IMG/VR virus record: IMGVR_UViG_3300032236_001503
Span: 1-64,000 of that record
Direction: 5' to 3' (one strand)
Length of the DNA stretch: 64,000 nucleotides
DNA from: a virus
The position numbers and the translations under genes are program-made. The notes below the pieces were generated by a model. That model was not told where the DNA came from and did not search any database. It worked only from the letters and a program-made list of their open reading frames with translations. This document shows positions 36,306 through 46,014 of this stretch, piece after piece (within the stretch, counting starts at the first letter, position 1; every line of letters starts with the position of its first letter).

Positions 36306-38177
36306 TTATGCAGTTGGTGCTGGTGTAGCCTGTGCTGCTGCACCAGTTTCTGGTGTTTCGGTTGCTGCTTGAGCTTCTGGCGTTTCGGTTGTTGCTCCAG
36401 CTGCCCCACCACCTCCAAATTCGGGGATTTCAGATGCAGTTGGTGCTCCACCGCCACCACCTGCGGCTGGGGCTGCTCCACCTGCACCGAGAGCACCTGC
36501 TGCTTGTTCTGCTGCTTCGATGTGTTCACGCCAGTTCGGTCCTGTCTGTGCAATCTGATCCAATTCCCACTTGAGGGCTGCATCTTTTCTGAGCCATTCC
36601 ATGTTTTCGGATATTTTAGCATCATTTAAACCAAGGTAATGTCTTTGGGCAAATGTCTTGGAAATTGATTCATTCTGAGACATGTTGTTAAAGTTATTAT
36701 ACTTTAATTCAAATTCCTGATTCTTTCTTATTGCAAAATAATTGGAAGGTGGGTTGAAATGTATATCGAAATATGACTCATGCATTCCATATTCTTTCCA
36801 CCATCCACGGAGTTTTAAGTGTGTTACGAATGCTTCCTTTAATCCGGTTGAAAATTGATTCTGAACACGGACAATAAACTTAGCAAAGCGTAATTCTTCT
36901 CTTAAAATCTCTGCACCATCCTTGTATCCTTCGTCTGGATTCATTCTTGTTAATGGTACTTTGAGACTCTTGTAGAGTTTGTTTACGAAATAGGTTAAAT
37001 CTTCAATTTTACCAAGATTTGCTCCACCTTGCATTAATTCAACATCACTTCCACTTTCACCTTGACGTTTTGCAAACCAATATGAATCTAACATGGACTG
37101 CGGATCATAGATATTTCCTGCGCCCTTGCCTGATTGTGAGTCATAGGTCTTTTTTGACCAGTATGATTGCATGAGTTGTTTTAAATATGCCTCTGCTTTT
37201 GCTGGTGGCATGTTACCAACGTCAATTTTAAATTTTAAACGCTCTGGAGCACGTACCATTCTATAGATAACGACAGCATCTTCAAGTAATGAAACCTGTT
37301 TATATGCACGACGAGCATTTTCAAGGAAAGGAACCTTGATCGACATGTCTTCGTTCCACATTCCTGAGTTAATATAGGTAATCTGATTGCCTTGGAACGT
37401 GATTAATTGCTGTTGTAATGAATTAGAATTGTTTTGTGATGGTGGCGGTGCGGATGGGCTATTTGGACTATTAGCATTTTGTTGTAAGCTAATTGGTTTT
37501 TGGAATATAAAGTTTTCAATTACATTATTTTGAACATTATCATAGACAGGGTTAATGAGTTCACCGGGTATGTTAAGTACACCAATAATACCTAATTCCT
37601 TTTTTCTTTCATGAACAACATTTTCAAAGAAAATTTCACCTTCAATTAATAATTGACGACAATATCCCCATCCTTTGTGTTCTAAATCAAAAACCTGAAT
37701 GAATTTATAGAATTCTTTTTCTATTTCACTTCTTTCGGTTGATTCCAACTTACCAAATGTTGAAAATCCAATTCTTAAGAACTTATCTTCATCATCTTTA
37801 TTTAAAAATTCATCACAAATTTCATCTAAACAATCTGAAATTTCAGCATATGAACCCATTCTGCGATATTCTGCAATTCTACGAACCTTATCAACGTCAA
37901 CGCTGGCATAAATGTACTTGTGATAAGCATGATCTGATGTAAAAGAACCTGCACCATATTGATCTGTATTCTGGCGCATGGCAGGACCGGTAATAACGGA
38001 CTGCTGCATAACACGATATTCGTGTCTTTTAGCTAAACGATCAAAGAGTTCATATCGTGGATTACCAATATCTGCATCGACTGCATCTTGGATGTAGGGT
38101 AATCTTGAAAGAATATTGGATATAAAATTTCTACCGTTATCAGGCTGTCTATTCGGTGTTGGTAATACGTCAGGCAT
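36306..38177 (-). CDS. 20: Portal vertex protein gp20
   Basis: 623 residues; T4 gp20 is 524. It forms the dodecameric portal through which DNA is packaged. Family block near residues 300-420: EDAVVIYRMVRAPERLKFKI followed by DVGNMPPAKAEAYLKQLM, WSKKTYDSQSGK, the FAKRQGESGSDVELMQGGAN loop and LYKSLKVPLTRMNPDEG. A Ser/Asn/Pro-rich insertion lies near residues 240-250 (NSPNSPSAPPPSQNNSN). The last 75 residues are a low-complexity Ala/Gly/Pro/Thr tail absent from T4 and much richer in G/C than neighbouring DNA. Opposite-strand cysteine-rich frames across this tail are artefacts of that composition. Confidence 0.93.
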   Translation of the reverse strand: MPDVLPTPNRQPDNGRNFISNILSRLPYIQDAVDADIGNPRYELFDRLAKRHEYRVMQQSVITGPAMRQNTDQYGAGSFTSDHAYHKYIYASVDVDKVRRIAEYRRMGSYAEISDCLDEICDEFLNKDDEDKFLRIGFSTFGKLESTERSEIEKEFYKFIQVFDLEHKGWGYCRQLLIEGEIFFENVVHERKKELGIIGVLNIPGELINPVYDNVQNNVIENFIFQKPISLQQNANSPNSPSAPPPSQNNSNSLQQQLITFQGNQITYINSGMWNEDMSIKVPFLENARRAYKQVSLLEDAVVIYRMVRAPERLKFKIDVGNMPPAKAEAYLKQLMQSYWSKKTYDSQSGKGAGNIYDPQSMLDSYWFAKRQGESGSDVELMQGGANLGKIEDLTYFVNKLYKSLKVPLTRMNPDEGYKDGAEILREELRFAKFIVRVQNQFSTGLKEAFVTHLKLRGWWKEYGMHESYFDIHFNPPSNYFAIRKNQEFELKYNNFNNMSQNESISKTFAQRHYLGLNDAKISENMEWLRKDAALKWELDQIAQTGPNWREHIEAAEQAAGALGAGGAAPAAGGGGGAPTASEIPEFGGGGAAGATTETPEAQAATETPETGAAAQATPAPTA

Positions 38178-38183
38178 TTGAAT

Positions 38184-38189
38184 TATTTA
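38184..38189 (-). promoter_or_regulatory. Late-type motif TAAATA before the portal gene
   Basis: ACTAAATAATTCAA, 6 bases from the ATG at 38177. Confidence 0.5.
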
Positions 38190-38215
38190 GTATAATAATA
38201 TACTTATCAAGATAC

Positions 38216-38243
38216 TTGACTTAAAATTACTTTATAGTAAATT
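38216..38243 (+). promoter_or_regulatory. Sigma70-like promoter of the GT9/sulfotransferase pair
   Basis: TTGACT at 38216-38221, 16 bases, TAAATT at 38238-38243, then 6 bases to the ATG at 38250. Confidence 0.6.
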
Positions 38244-38249
38244 TAAAAT

Positions 38250-39188
38250 ATGGACAAATACGTTATCTTTCACATTGATGGTGGTTGTGGTAAAAACATA
38301 GTCGCTACTTCTGTTGTTAAATCAATCAAAGCCGCTTACCCTGAACACAAATTAATCGTAGTAACCGCATGGCCCGATGTCTTCGTTCATAATCCAAACA
38401 TTTACAGGGTTTATAGATTTGGAAATATTCCTTATTTTTATGATGATTACATTAATGGTAAGGATTCTGTCATTTTAAGATATGAACCCTATCATTCTGG
38501 TGATCTTCTTTATCGTAAAAAGTCATTGGCTGAAATTTGGTGTGATGTTTTCAATATACCTTGCGTAGATGTTAAGCCAGAAATAGTTTTAACCGAAAGA
38601 GAGCTTCTATTTGCTCAAAAACAGCTTCAAAAGGACGGACCCGTTCTCCTCATACAATCCTCTGGTGGAGCGGAACAACAAGGTCATCCTTATTCTTGGT
38701 CAAGAGACCTTCCTCCATCACTTGCACAGGAAATTGTTTATTCAGTTAGGGATAAATTCAGTAAAATCCTCCATGTTAGAAGAGAAAATCAACCAGCATT
38801 GGATGGAACCATTCATGTAAGTGATTCCTTTAGAAATCTCTTCTGTTATATTGCACTTTCAGATAAAATTCTTGGAATTGACTCGTTTGCTCAACATGCA
38901 GCTGCTGCTTTTGATAAAAAAGCAACGGTTGGTTGGATTTCTAACTCTCCTGTTGTTTTTGGACATAAAATTCATGACAATATTCTAGCAACTGGTGCAG
39001 AATCATTCCGTCATCGTATTGATTCTTACCTTGAAGAGGATGATTGGACAGGTGGAAGATTCCATGAGTGTCCTTATGACAATATTTCTAATCTTTTCAA
39101 TAAAGATCAGTTTATTGAATCGATTTTAGGTTCAAAAACCGATTTAACTTTTGAAATTGCCGATCAACCAACTATTAAATTTAACTAA
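38250..39188 (+). CDS. GT-B glycosyltransferase, GT9 (heptosyltransferase)-like
   Basis: 312 residues. The N-terminal half has the GT9 start: FHIDGGCGKNIVATSVVKSI (glycine-rich turn), then PEHKLIVVTAWPDVF and NPNIYRVYRFGN. The C-terminal half has LLIQSSGGAEQQ, HVSDSFRNLFCYIALSD and KILGIDSFAQHAAAAFDK, which follow the nucleotide-sugar-binding half of GT-B enzymes (LSDxxIGIDSxxxHxAAA). The likely reaction is transfer of a sugar, possibly a heptose-like residue, to a glycan or protein; donor and acceptor are unknown. It overlaps the sulfotransferase start by one base (TAATG), so the two are translationally coupled. It has its own sigma70-like promoter, unlike its structural neighbours on the other strand. 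Confidence 0.7.
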   Translation: MDKYVIFHIDGGCGKNIVATSVVKSIKAAYPEHKLIVVTAWPDVFVHNPNIYRVYRFGNIPYFYDDYINGKDSVILRYEPYHSGDLLYRKKSLAEIWCDVFNIPCVDVKPEIVLTERELLFAQKQLQKDGPVLLIQSSGGAEQQGHPYSWSRDLPPSLAQEIVYSVRDKFSKILHVRRENQPALDGTIHVSDSFRNLFCYIALSDKILGIDSFAQHAAAAFDKKATVGWISNSPVVFGHKIHDNILATGAESFRHRIDSYLEEDDWTGGRFHECPYDNISNLFNKDQFIESILGSKTDLTFEIADQPTIKFN

Positions 39189-40012
39189 TGAAAAACATAT
39201 TCTTTAATTCATCGATGCCTCGTAGTATGAGTACACTTTTGCAGTGTATTTTAAATCAACACCCTGAAATACAGGCTACACAAACCGATCCGGTTTTAGA
39301 ATATCTTTATGGTGCAAGAGTGAATTTCACCAATACACCAGAAGTTAAGGCAATGGATCAAGAACTTGCTTTAAAGACTTGGAGAGGTTTCTGTAAGGGT
39401 GGCTTAGAGGGATATGCAAATTCATATACTGATAAACCAAATCTTTGCATTAAGACTCGTGGTGGAACTATTCATTACAAGTGGTTTGAATCATTCATGC
39501 CTTATAAGCCAAAAATGATTTGTATGGTTAGAAATTTAAAAAGTGTTTTTTCTTCGATGGAAAAACTTTATAGAAAGAGTCAGGAATACCATCAGGAAAT
39601 CCAAAATCACTCAGAAATGAAAGGTACATCAACCGCAAAGAGAATTGATGCTTGGGTTGCTTCACCTCCTGTTGGTATGGCTCTTGAAAGACTTCAGCAA
39701 ACCTTCTTGGAGGGTATTAATAAGGAAGTTCTTTATGTAAGAGCAGAAGATTTAACAAGTTATCCACAAAGAGAAATGGATAAGGTTTATACCTATCTTG
39801 GTATAGAAGGATTTAAGCACGATTTTGATAATGTTGAACAAACAATCAAGGAAGATGATTCGGTTTATGGTTTAACCAAGGATCTTCATACAATCAAAAG
39901 AAAAGTTCAACCTTTAACTCCCGATTATACGGAAGTTTTAGGAAAACAAGTCTGTGATTGGATTGATAGCAATTTTGCTTGGTATCAAAAGGGATTTGGT
40001 TATACCAAATAA
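39188..40012 (+). CDS. PAPS-dependent sulfotransferase family protein
   Basis: 274 residues. The 5'-phosphosulfate loop is PRSMSTLLQCIL (residues 11-22, family pattern PRSGTTLL) and the 3'-phosphate element is MVRNLKSVFSSMEKLYRKS (about 118-136). Both PAPS-binding elements are present, so sulfate transfer from PAPS is expected. Acceptor is unknown: a glycan made by the adjacent GT9-like enzyme, a tyrosine in a virion protein or a host glycan are options. Such enzymes occur in aquatic T4-like phages. It ends one base before the stop of the convergent 1998-residue fibre gene, with no visible terminator between. Confidence 0.75.
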   Translation: MKNIFFNSSMPRSMSTLLQCILNQHPEIQATQTDPVLEYLYGARVNFTNTPEVKAMDQELALKTWRGFCKGGLEGYANSYTDKPNLCIKTRGGTIHYKWFESFMPYKPKMICMVRNLKSVFSSMEKLYRKSQEYHQEIQNHSEMKGTSTAKRIDAWVASPPVGMALERLQQTFLEGINKEVLYVRAEDLTSYPQREMDKVYTYLGIEGFKHDFDNVEQTIKEDDSVYGLTKDLHTIKRKVQPLTPDYTEVLGKQVCDWIDSNFAWYQKGFGYTK

Positions 40013-43000
40013 TTAGTTAATCTTATAGATTTCTACCTTTGTCCAATTGCCATCAGATGTGCCAATTATCTGTTGACCTGATACACTACTGTATCCTGAG
40101 AAGTTAACGGAATCGGTTGTTCCATTGAAATATAATATAGCAGTTGATGTTTGTGATTGTGATGCACCAGTTCCAGTATACAATGGCATTTGTACAAGAG
40201 ATTTTGTATTAGATCCATTTAAGCGAATCTGTGAATTGTTTTGACCTGTACCCGTAGTTGAACCCCATGCTATTTGATATGTAACCATGTAGTAGCCGGG
40301 TATTTTTGGTGTTATCACACCAGATAATGCTGGATATGTTCCAAGATTTGATACCCATCCATTTGGATCATTTTTAACTGTTAATGGCAACCAATAATCA
40401 AGATTAGCTGATGAATTTATATTAGCCGAAACGTAAGCGGTTGCTGTATAGTTTGTATTAGTTGAAAGGTTTCCAGTTGCACTAATACTACCATTAACTG
40501 TTAATGTTGTATTTGGTGTTGATGTTGCAATACCAACGTTACCATTGTTGAGTATACGCATTCTTTCAGCACCTGCACCGATTATTACGGTGTTTGATAC
40601 ATCAGAACCTGCTGCAAGTCCAGTACCTAAAATTGTGTTATTTGAACCATAAACAATATTAGCACCAGAATTTATACCTAATACTACGTTATTACAACCA
40701 CCGATTGAATTACCTAAACTACCTGCACCTAAAACTGTGTTTCCGCAACCAGAAACAGATGCATACATTGTTCTGCAACCAAATGATATGTTAGAAGAAC
40801 CACAGGTGTTAACCTGCATGGCTTGATAACCCATTGAGAAATTATTAGTACCCGTAGTTGTAACTGGCTGACTTGAATACCCAAGTGATATGTTGTTATT
40901 ACCTGAAGTTAAGCCGTATAAATTACCTCTACCTAAAGCTATATTGTAGCCACCAGAAACCGTACCCGGTATGTTCAAGCAACCAATAGCAATGTTTTGA
41001 CAACCAGTAGTATTTGCTAAATAACCATTTATATTTCCAGATCCAATTGCAATGTTTCCATTGGAAACACCATAACAACTTGAAAGATTGTTACAACCAA
41101 TACCAATATTAACACAGTTATCAACACGGATTTTTTCTCCACCTGCACCGAGAATCAATGAATTACATACATCAGTATTAGGAGAAACACTAGCACCCAA
41201 AATTGTATTAGAGCACCCATTTATTATATTGGCTCCTGAACCGCAACCAATTGAGATGTTAGCACAACCAGTTGTTAAAACTCCTATTGCTCCATAACCA
41301 AGACCTATATTATGATTTCCTGATAGGTTATTGTTTAATGATCTATAACCAACTGCGAAGTTGTGTCCACCAGATGTATTGTTATATAATGTCTGATAAC
41401 CAAATGCAATGTTACAACTTCCTACTATATTTCTATATAAACTATTTGTACCAATTGCAATATTCATCCCAGCAGTAGTGACAGATCCCAACATGCTAGT
41501 ACCAATAGCAATGTTTTGATAGGCTGAACTTGTACTACCACCATAAAGGTTTACACCAAGACCTATATTATTACTACCTGTTACATTGGGTGGAATTGAA
41601 TTAACACCTATACCGATATTAGAATTACCTGTTATATTACAAATAGCACCACGACCGACTTGATTACCAATAGCAACATTATAACAACAATCAACACGCA
41701 TTTTTTCTACGCCACCAGCACCAAGAATTAAAGTATTGTTTAAGCAACTATTTCCATTTGCACCACTTCCTAAAAATGTATTGCTACAACCACAATAAAA
41801 AGAACCACCAGCATTTGTTCCAATTGCAGTATTATTACATCCTGAAATTGCACCCTGTAATGTTTGAATACCTATAGCAACATTTTGACAACCACATGTG
41901 TTGGAATTCATGGAATAACCACCAAAGGCAACGTTATCATTACCACATGTATTATTTCTCATTGTAACATAGCCAAATGCAAAGTTATTACTTCCTGAAG
42001 TATTACTTTGAAGAGTAAATGAACCCATTCCAAAATTACTTGATCCACAACCACCACCATTAATAAATGAACCCAATGCAACGTTACCACTTCCGGTTGT
42101 CATTGATTGAAGGTTATTTGAACCAACCGAGAAGTTGTTTGAGCCACAATTATAACCCATTGCAGCACCACCTAGAGCAACGTTATTTGAAGAATCAATT
42201 TGTAATCTTTGATAACCAGCGTTAATCGATAATAAGCAACTAACGTTGTTATAACTTGTTCCTGCTCCAGCACCAAGAAATGTATTATAGCAACCACACT
42301 GTGAATTTGATCCTGCGTTGTTACCAATGGCAACATTGCAACAACCCGAAAGATTACTATATAAACTAAGTTGTCCAATTGCCACGTTAAAACAGCCACA
42401 TGTGTTGCTTTGCATACTACATGCACCTATTGCAGTATTGTAACAACCGCATGCATTAGTTAATAATGAATTAATTCCAATTGCTTGATTGCAAGTTCCT
42501 ATTGTATTATTTCTTAAAGTTGATTGACCTAACGCAATGTTATCACTACTAGTAGTATTACAACATAAAGCACTATTTCCAATTGCTATATTATTACCAC
42601 CTGTACTATTACATTGAAGCGATGCTTGACCTAATGCAATGTTTTGTGATCCGGTTGTATTTCCAAGTAAAGAATTTCCACCAAATGCAAAATTACAATT
42701 TCCTGTTGTATTATTTAAAAGATTTGAACCACCATGAGAAACGTTATTGCAACAATCGATACGCATTTTTTCTGAACCAGCACCAAGAATTAATGTGTTA
42801 TTTAAACATGTATTTCCAATGATACCAGTTCCTAAAAATGTATTGCAACATCCATATTGTAACGATCCACCACTACCATTTCCGATGGCTGTGTTATAGC
42901 AACCAGAAACAGCAGCAAATAAACTACCTGCTCCTATTGAAACGTTATTAGAACCACAGGTTGTTGCATAAAGACTATTTGTACCCATTGATATATTGGA

Positions 43001-46000
43001 ACATCCACAAACATTATGATTTTGTCCATAAATTGCAATATTTTGATTACCAGATAGATTTTGAGCAAGTGAATATATACCTATTGCGATATTTTGACAT
43101 GCTATATAATTTGCATTACAGATATTACCACCAAGCATACCTATATTACAATGATATCCATCAATACGCATTGATTCACTACCTGCACCAAGAGCCAATG
43201 TATTGTTTAGTGTAGCATTACCAGCAACACCTGAACCTATAAATGTGTTATTAGATCCATATTGTAATGCACCACCTGCTTGTTTACCAATAGCCACGTT
43301 GTTGTTTCCTGATATAGAATTAGCTAATGCACAATAACCACTGGCTGTATTATCACTGCCGCAAGTATTGCAATATAATGCTTGAACACCGTGAGCAATA
43401 TTTCTTGCACCACATGTATTAAGTGCCAATGAGTAATATCCTAAAGAAATATTAGATGAACCCGATACATTAGTATTTAAAGTACCAGCACCTATTCCGA
43501 TATTACCAGAACCGATTCCACCGACCGTTTGTGAAATAATAGCAACATTATTATTTCCTGTAGTTGTTGCATTGCCTCCTAATGCAACGTTGCCACAACC
43601 AGTGGTAATGGAGCCACCTGCTCCACAACCTATAGCAATGTTACTAGTACCAGTTGTAACGTTCTGTAATGCACCATAACCAATAGCATGATTAACACTT
43701 GCTGTACTGCTATTTCTTAATGCATTAAAACCTATTGCTACGTTATTTGAACCAGTTGTATTGCAACCTAAAGCCGCCCATCCAATAGCCTGATTATAAC
43801 TACCTGTACTATTACATTGAAGAGCACCAGAACCAATCGCCTGATTGTGATTTCCTGAAATGTTACATTGTAATGCTGAACCACCAAGTGCTTGGTTATT
43901 TGCGCCAGTTGTATTATATTGTAATGCTCCAGATCCAATTGCTTGGTTATTATTTCCGGTTGTATTTGATGCAAGAGCCGAATTGCCACCGATAGATGTA
44001 TTGGTAGTACAATTGTTTGCACCTGTTGATGTTACATATTGTGAACATAACATACCTCCAGTAGAAAGATTATTAACATATGTGGTATTTGCTGCACCTG
44101 CTGTTATATTAGATCCTAAAATAAATGTATTTGATTGATTATTTGTATTATTTGAACAACCACCAGCAATAAAAGTATAAATTCCCGAATTTGTATTTGT
44201 TCCAAAATTAGGATTTACGCAATTTCCTATTAATTTATATGGTTGACTAGAAAGTTTTGCAAATGTTGTGACATTGTATGTTGGGTTATTTGTTGCACTA
44301 TTAGAGTTTACATAACTATAAACTGAAGCATTATTAGCAGATTGAGATTGGAAACCACTACCTGAACTCCAACCACCACTTAATGAAAACACTTGAGAAT
44401 AAACTGATTTATCATTTGCTGATAGTGCTTGTAAGAACGAAATACTGTTCCAGTTTGCGGAATTAGAATTAACATTACTAAATACAGAAAGATTATTAGC
44501 TGATTGGGATTGTAAAGTTGTATACGCACTGTTATCTTTAATCCAATTAGCTGAATTAGAATTAACACTACTATAAACTGATGCATTATTAGCTGAATTA
44601 GAATTTACATTACTGAATACAGAAAGATTATTAGCTGAATTAGAATTTACATTACTGAATACAGAAAGATTATTAGCTGATTGGGATTGTAATGTTGTAT
44701 ATGCACTATTTCCACCATTCCAAGTAGCTACTTGTGAACCAACTACGGTTCCAGCATTACAAGCATATCCTGAATATGTAGCATTATCAGCATAACACGC
44801 ATGATATGAATTATAAGAATATCCCGAATTTGTAGCGCACCCAGCATTTGAAGCATATCCTGAATTGGTAGCATAATTTGCATTACCTGCATTTGAAGCA
44901 TATCCTGAACATGTAGCGCACCCAGCATAATTCGCATTACCTGCATTTGAAGCATATCCTGAATTAGTAGCACATGCAGCATTACAAGCATATCCTGCAT
45001 TTGTAGAATAATCCGCAGTACCATGTAAATTACCAACTACGGTTCCGCTTAACGAACCTAATACATTAGCTCTTAATGTATCGATAGTAAATGTTGGATC
45101 ACTATACATTAAATTTGGGTAATCTAATGGTTCTGTTGTTAAACCACTAAATAAACTCCAAACTCCACTTACAGCTGATCGAATCAAGCCAGTGTGTTGA
45201 TATCCTGATGTTCCGTTATCTAAATTACCGATAAAGTGACCAACAAGACCCATATCGTAGACATTTCCTTGTCCAGAAAGTGATTCAGCAATATAAAGTA
45301 TAGGTGAAGATACTTGAAATGTTGTTGTATTTAAAACAATCCCAGAACCAGCAACATATAAGTTACCAGTAATGTTTAAATCACCCGGCGTGGTTATCGA
45401 TGGAGTAAATCCAACTGTAACTACACCATTGTTTACCGATGTGTTAATTTGATTTGGTGTACCTTGGACTGATGTAACTGCCAAATATAATGAACTTAAA
45501 CTGCTTACATTATTATAGGTGTTATTCCAAATATCAGAGCTTAAACCACCAACAACTGTTTCATAAGCAAATTGCCAATCTGAACTTAATGCATTAGTTA
45601 GATTATAATTGGAAATCCAGTTAGCAGAATTGGATTGTAGTGTTGTATTTTCACCACCCATGTTCCAAATGGCTGAATTTGCAAAAACTGATGAATATAC
45701 ACTATCCCAATTTGAACTTAACGAATTAACCGTAATTGTTACATCATTCCATGAACCAAAATTACTAGTTACAAGATTATTTAATGTGTTAAAAAGGGAT
45801 AAATCGGTTTTTAAAAGTAAAGCACTTAATGTTGCATTAGAAATTGGTTTATTTAAATCACTAGTATTATCAACTTGATCTAACCCTAAGTCGGATTTCG
45901 TAATTGTTACATATCCACCTTTACCATTAACAGAAATAACACCTCCGCTTCCTATTACGTTAACGTTATTACTTGGTATATTCGTAGTTATTGTTACTTG

Positions 46001-46009
46001 TTGTTCCAT
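40013..46009 (-). CDS. Giant tail fibre with YadA-head-like super-repeats and C1q-like tip
   Basis: 1998 residues. Near the N-terminus is the phage fibre motif GLDQVDNTSDLNKPIS (residues about 40-56). A second module repeats SANNxSVYSxVNSNSAN, shared with the partial fibre at 1-1257. Next come NSGYASNAGNAN-type repeats like those of the cysteine-rich fibre. From about residue 590 to 1860 there are well over fifty 14-residue hairpin repeats of the type GNNNVAIGxNALxxNTxG. These are grouped into six blocks that each end in LGxGxxxNxxLNNTLILGAG followed by EKMRID. The last 135 residues (IPGYYMVTYQIAWGSTTGTG, then ILYFNGTTDSVNFSGYSS) look like a C1q/TNF-like jelly roll. A trimeric fibre with a jelly-roll tip is inferred. 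Its gene is opposite to the sulfotransferase. Confidence 0.78.
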   Translation of the reverse strand: MEQQVTITTNIPSNNVNVIGSGGVISVNGKGGYVTITKSDLGLDQVDNTSDLNKPISNATLSALLLKTDLSLFNTLNNLVTSNFGSWNDVTITVNSLSSNWDSVYSSVFANSAIWNMGGENTTLQSNSANWISNYNLTNALSSDWQFAYETVVGGLSSDIWNNTYNNVSSLSSLYLAVTSVQGTPNQINTSVNNGVVTVGFTPSITTPGDLNITGNLYVAGSGIVLNTTTFQVSSPILYIAESLSGQGNVYDMGLVGHFIGNLDNGTSGYQHTGLIRSAVSGVWSLFSGLTTEPLDYPNLMYSDPTFTIDTLRANVLGSLSGTVVGNLHGTADYSTNAGYACNAACATNSGYASNAGNANYAGCATCSGYASNAGNANYATNSGYASNAGCATNSGYSYNSYHACYADNATYSGYACNAGTVVGSQVATWNGGNSAYTTLQSQSANNLSVFSNVNSNSANNLSVFSNVNSNSANNASVYSSVNSNSANWIKDNSAYTTLQSQSANNLSVFSNVNSNSANWNSISFLQALSANDKSVYSQVFSLSGGWSSGSGFQSQSANNASVYSYVNSNSATNNPTYNVTTFAKLSSQPYKLIGNCVNPNFGTNTNSGIYTFIAGGCSNNTNNQSNTFILGSNITAGAANTTYVNNLSTGGMLCSQYVTSTGANNCTTNTSIGGNSALASNTTGNNNQAIGSGALQYNTTGANNQALGGSALQCNISGNHNQAIGSGALQCNSTGSYNQAIGWAALGCNTTGSNNVAIGFNALRNSSTASVNHAIGYGALQNVTTGTSNIAIGCGAGGSITTGCGNVALGGNATTTGNNNVAIISQTVGGIGSGNIGIGAGTLNTNVSGSSNISLGYYSLALNTCGARNIAHGVQALYCNTCGSDNTASGYCALANSISGNNNVAIGKQAGGALQYGSNNTFIGSGVAGNATLNNTLALGAGSESMRIDGYHCNIGMLGGNICNANYIACQNIAIGIYSLAQNLSGNQNIAIYGQNHNVCGCSNISMGTNSLYATTCGSNNVSIGAGSLFAAVSGCYNTAIGNGSGGSLQYGCCNTFLGTGIIGNTCLNNTLILGAGSEKMRIDCCNNVSHGGSNLLNNTTGNCNFAFGGNSLLGNTTGSQNIALGQASLQCNSTGGNNIAIGNSALCCNTTSSDNIALGQSTLRNNTIGTCNQAIGINSLLTNACGCYNTAIGACSMQSNTCGCFNVAIGQLSLYSNLSGCCNVAIGNNAGSNSQCGCYNTFLGAGAGTSYNNVSCLLSINAGYQRLQIDSSNNVALGGAAMGYNCGSNNFSVGSNNLQSMTTGSGNVALGSFINGGGCGSSNFGMGSFTLQSNTSGSNNFAFGYVTMRNNTCGNDNVAFGGYSMNSNTCGCQNVAIGIQTLQGAISGCNNTAIGTNAGGSFYCGCSNTFLGSGANGNSCLNNTLILGAGGVEKMRVDCCYNVAIGNQVGRGAICNITGNSNIGIGVNSIPPNVTGSNNIGLGVNLYGGSTSSAYQNIAIGTSMLGSVTTAGMNIAIGTNSLYRNIVGSCNIAFGYQTLYNNTSGGHNFAVGYRSLNNNLSGNHNIGLGYGAIGVLTTGCANISIGCGSGANIINGCSNTILGASVSPNTDVCNSLILGAGGEKIRVDNCVNIGIGCNNLSSCYGVSNGNIAIGSGNINGYLANTTGCQNIAIGCLNIPGTVSGGYNIALGRGNLYGLTSGNNNISLGYSSQPVTTTGTNNFSMGYQAMQVNTCGSSNISFGCRTMYASVSGCGNTVLGAGSLGNSIGGCNNVVLGINSGANIVYGSNNTILGTGLAAGSDVSNTVIIGAGAERMRILNNGNVGIATSTPNTTLTVNGSISATGNLSTNTNYTATAYVSANINSSANLDYWLPLTVKNDPNGWVSNLGTYPALSGVITPKIPGYYMVTYQIAWGSTTGTGQNNSQIRLNGSNTKSLVQMPLYTGTGASQSQTSTAILYFNGTTDSVNFSGYSSVSGQQIIGTSDGNWTKVEIYKIN
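40530..43290 (-). repeat. Six super-repeat blocks in the 1998-residue fibre
   Basis: The module NNTLILGAGxEKMRID (with variants) recurs six times near 43200, 42790, 42230, 41740, 41160 and 40600, spaced about 400-575 bp. Between modules are variable numbers of short GNNNVAIG-type repeats. The first and the sixth modules are the most diverged (SESMRID; AERMRIL), the third is degenerate. Confidence 0.7.
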
Positions 46010-46014
46010 TTTAT

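Noticed and set aside
36270-36629. Cysteine/tryptophan-rich plus-strand frame and an overlapping Gln-rich minus frame
   Set aside because: Both cover the Ala/Gly/Pro-rich tail of the portal gene; the odd composition is what GCN/GGN codons give in other frames.
40530-43290. Regularly spaced repeats that could be taken for a CRISPR-like array
   Set aside because: Units are coding, in frame, diverged at third codon positions and of variable spacing, so they are protein repeats and not a CRISPR.
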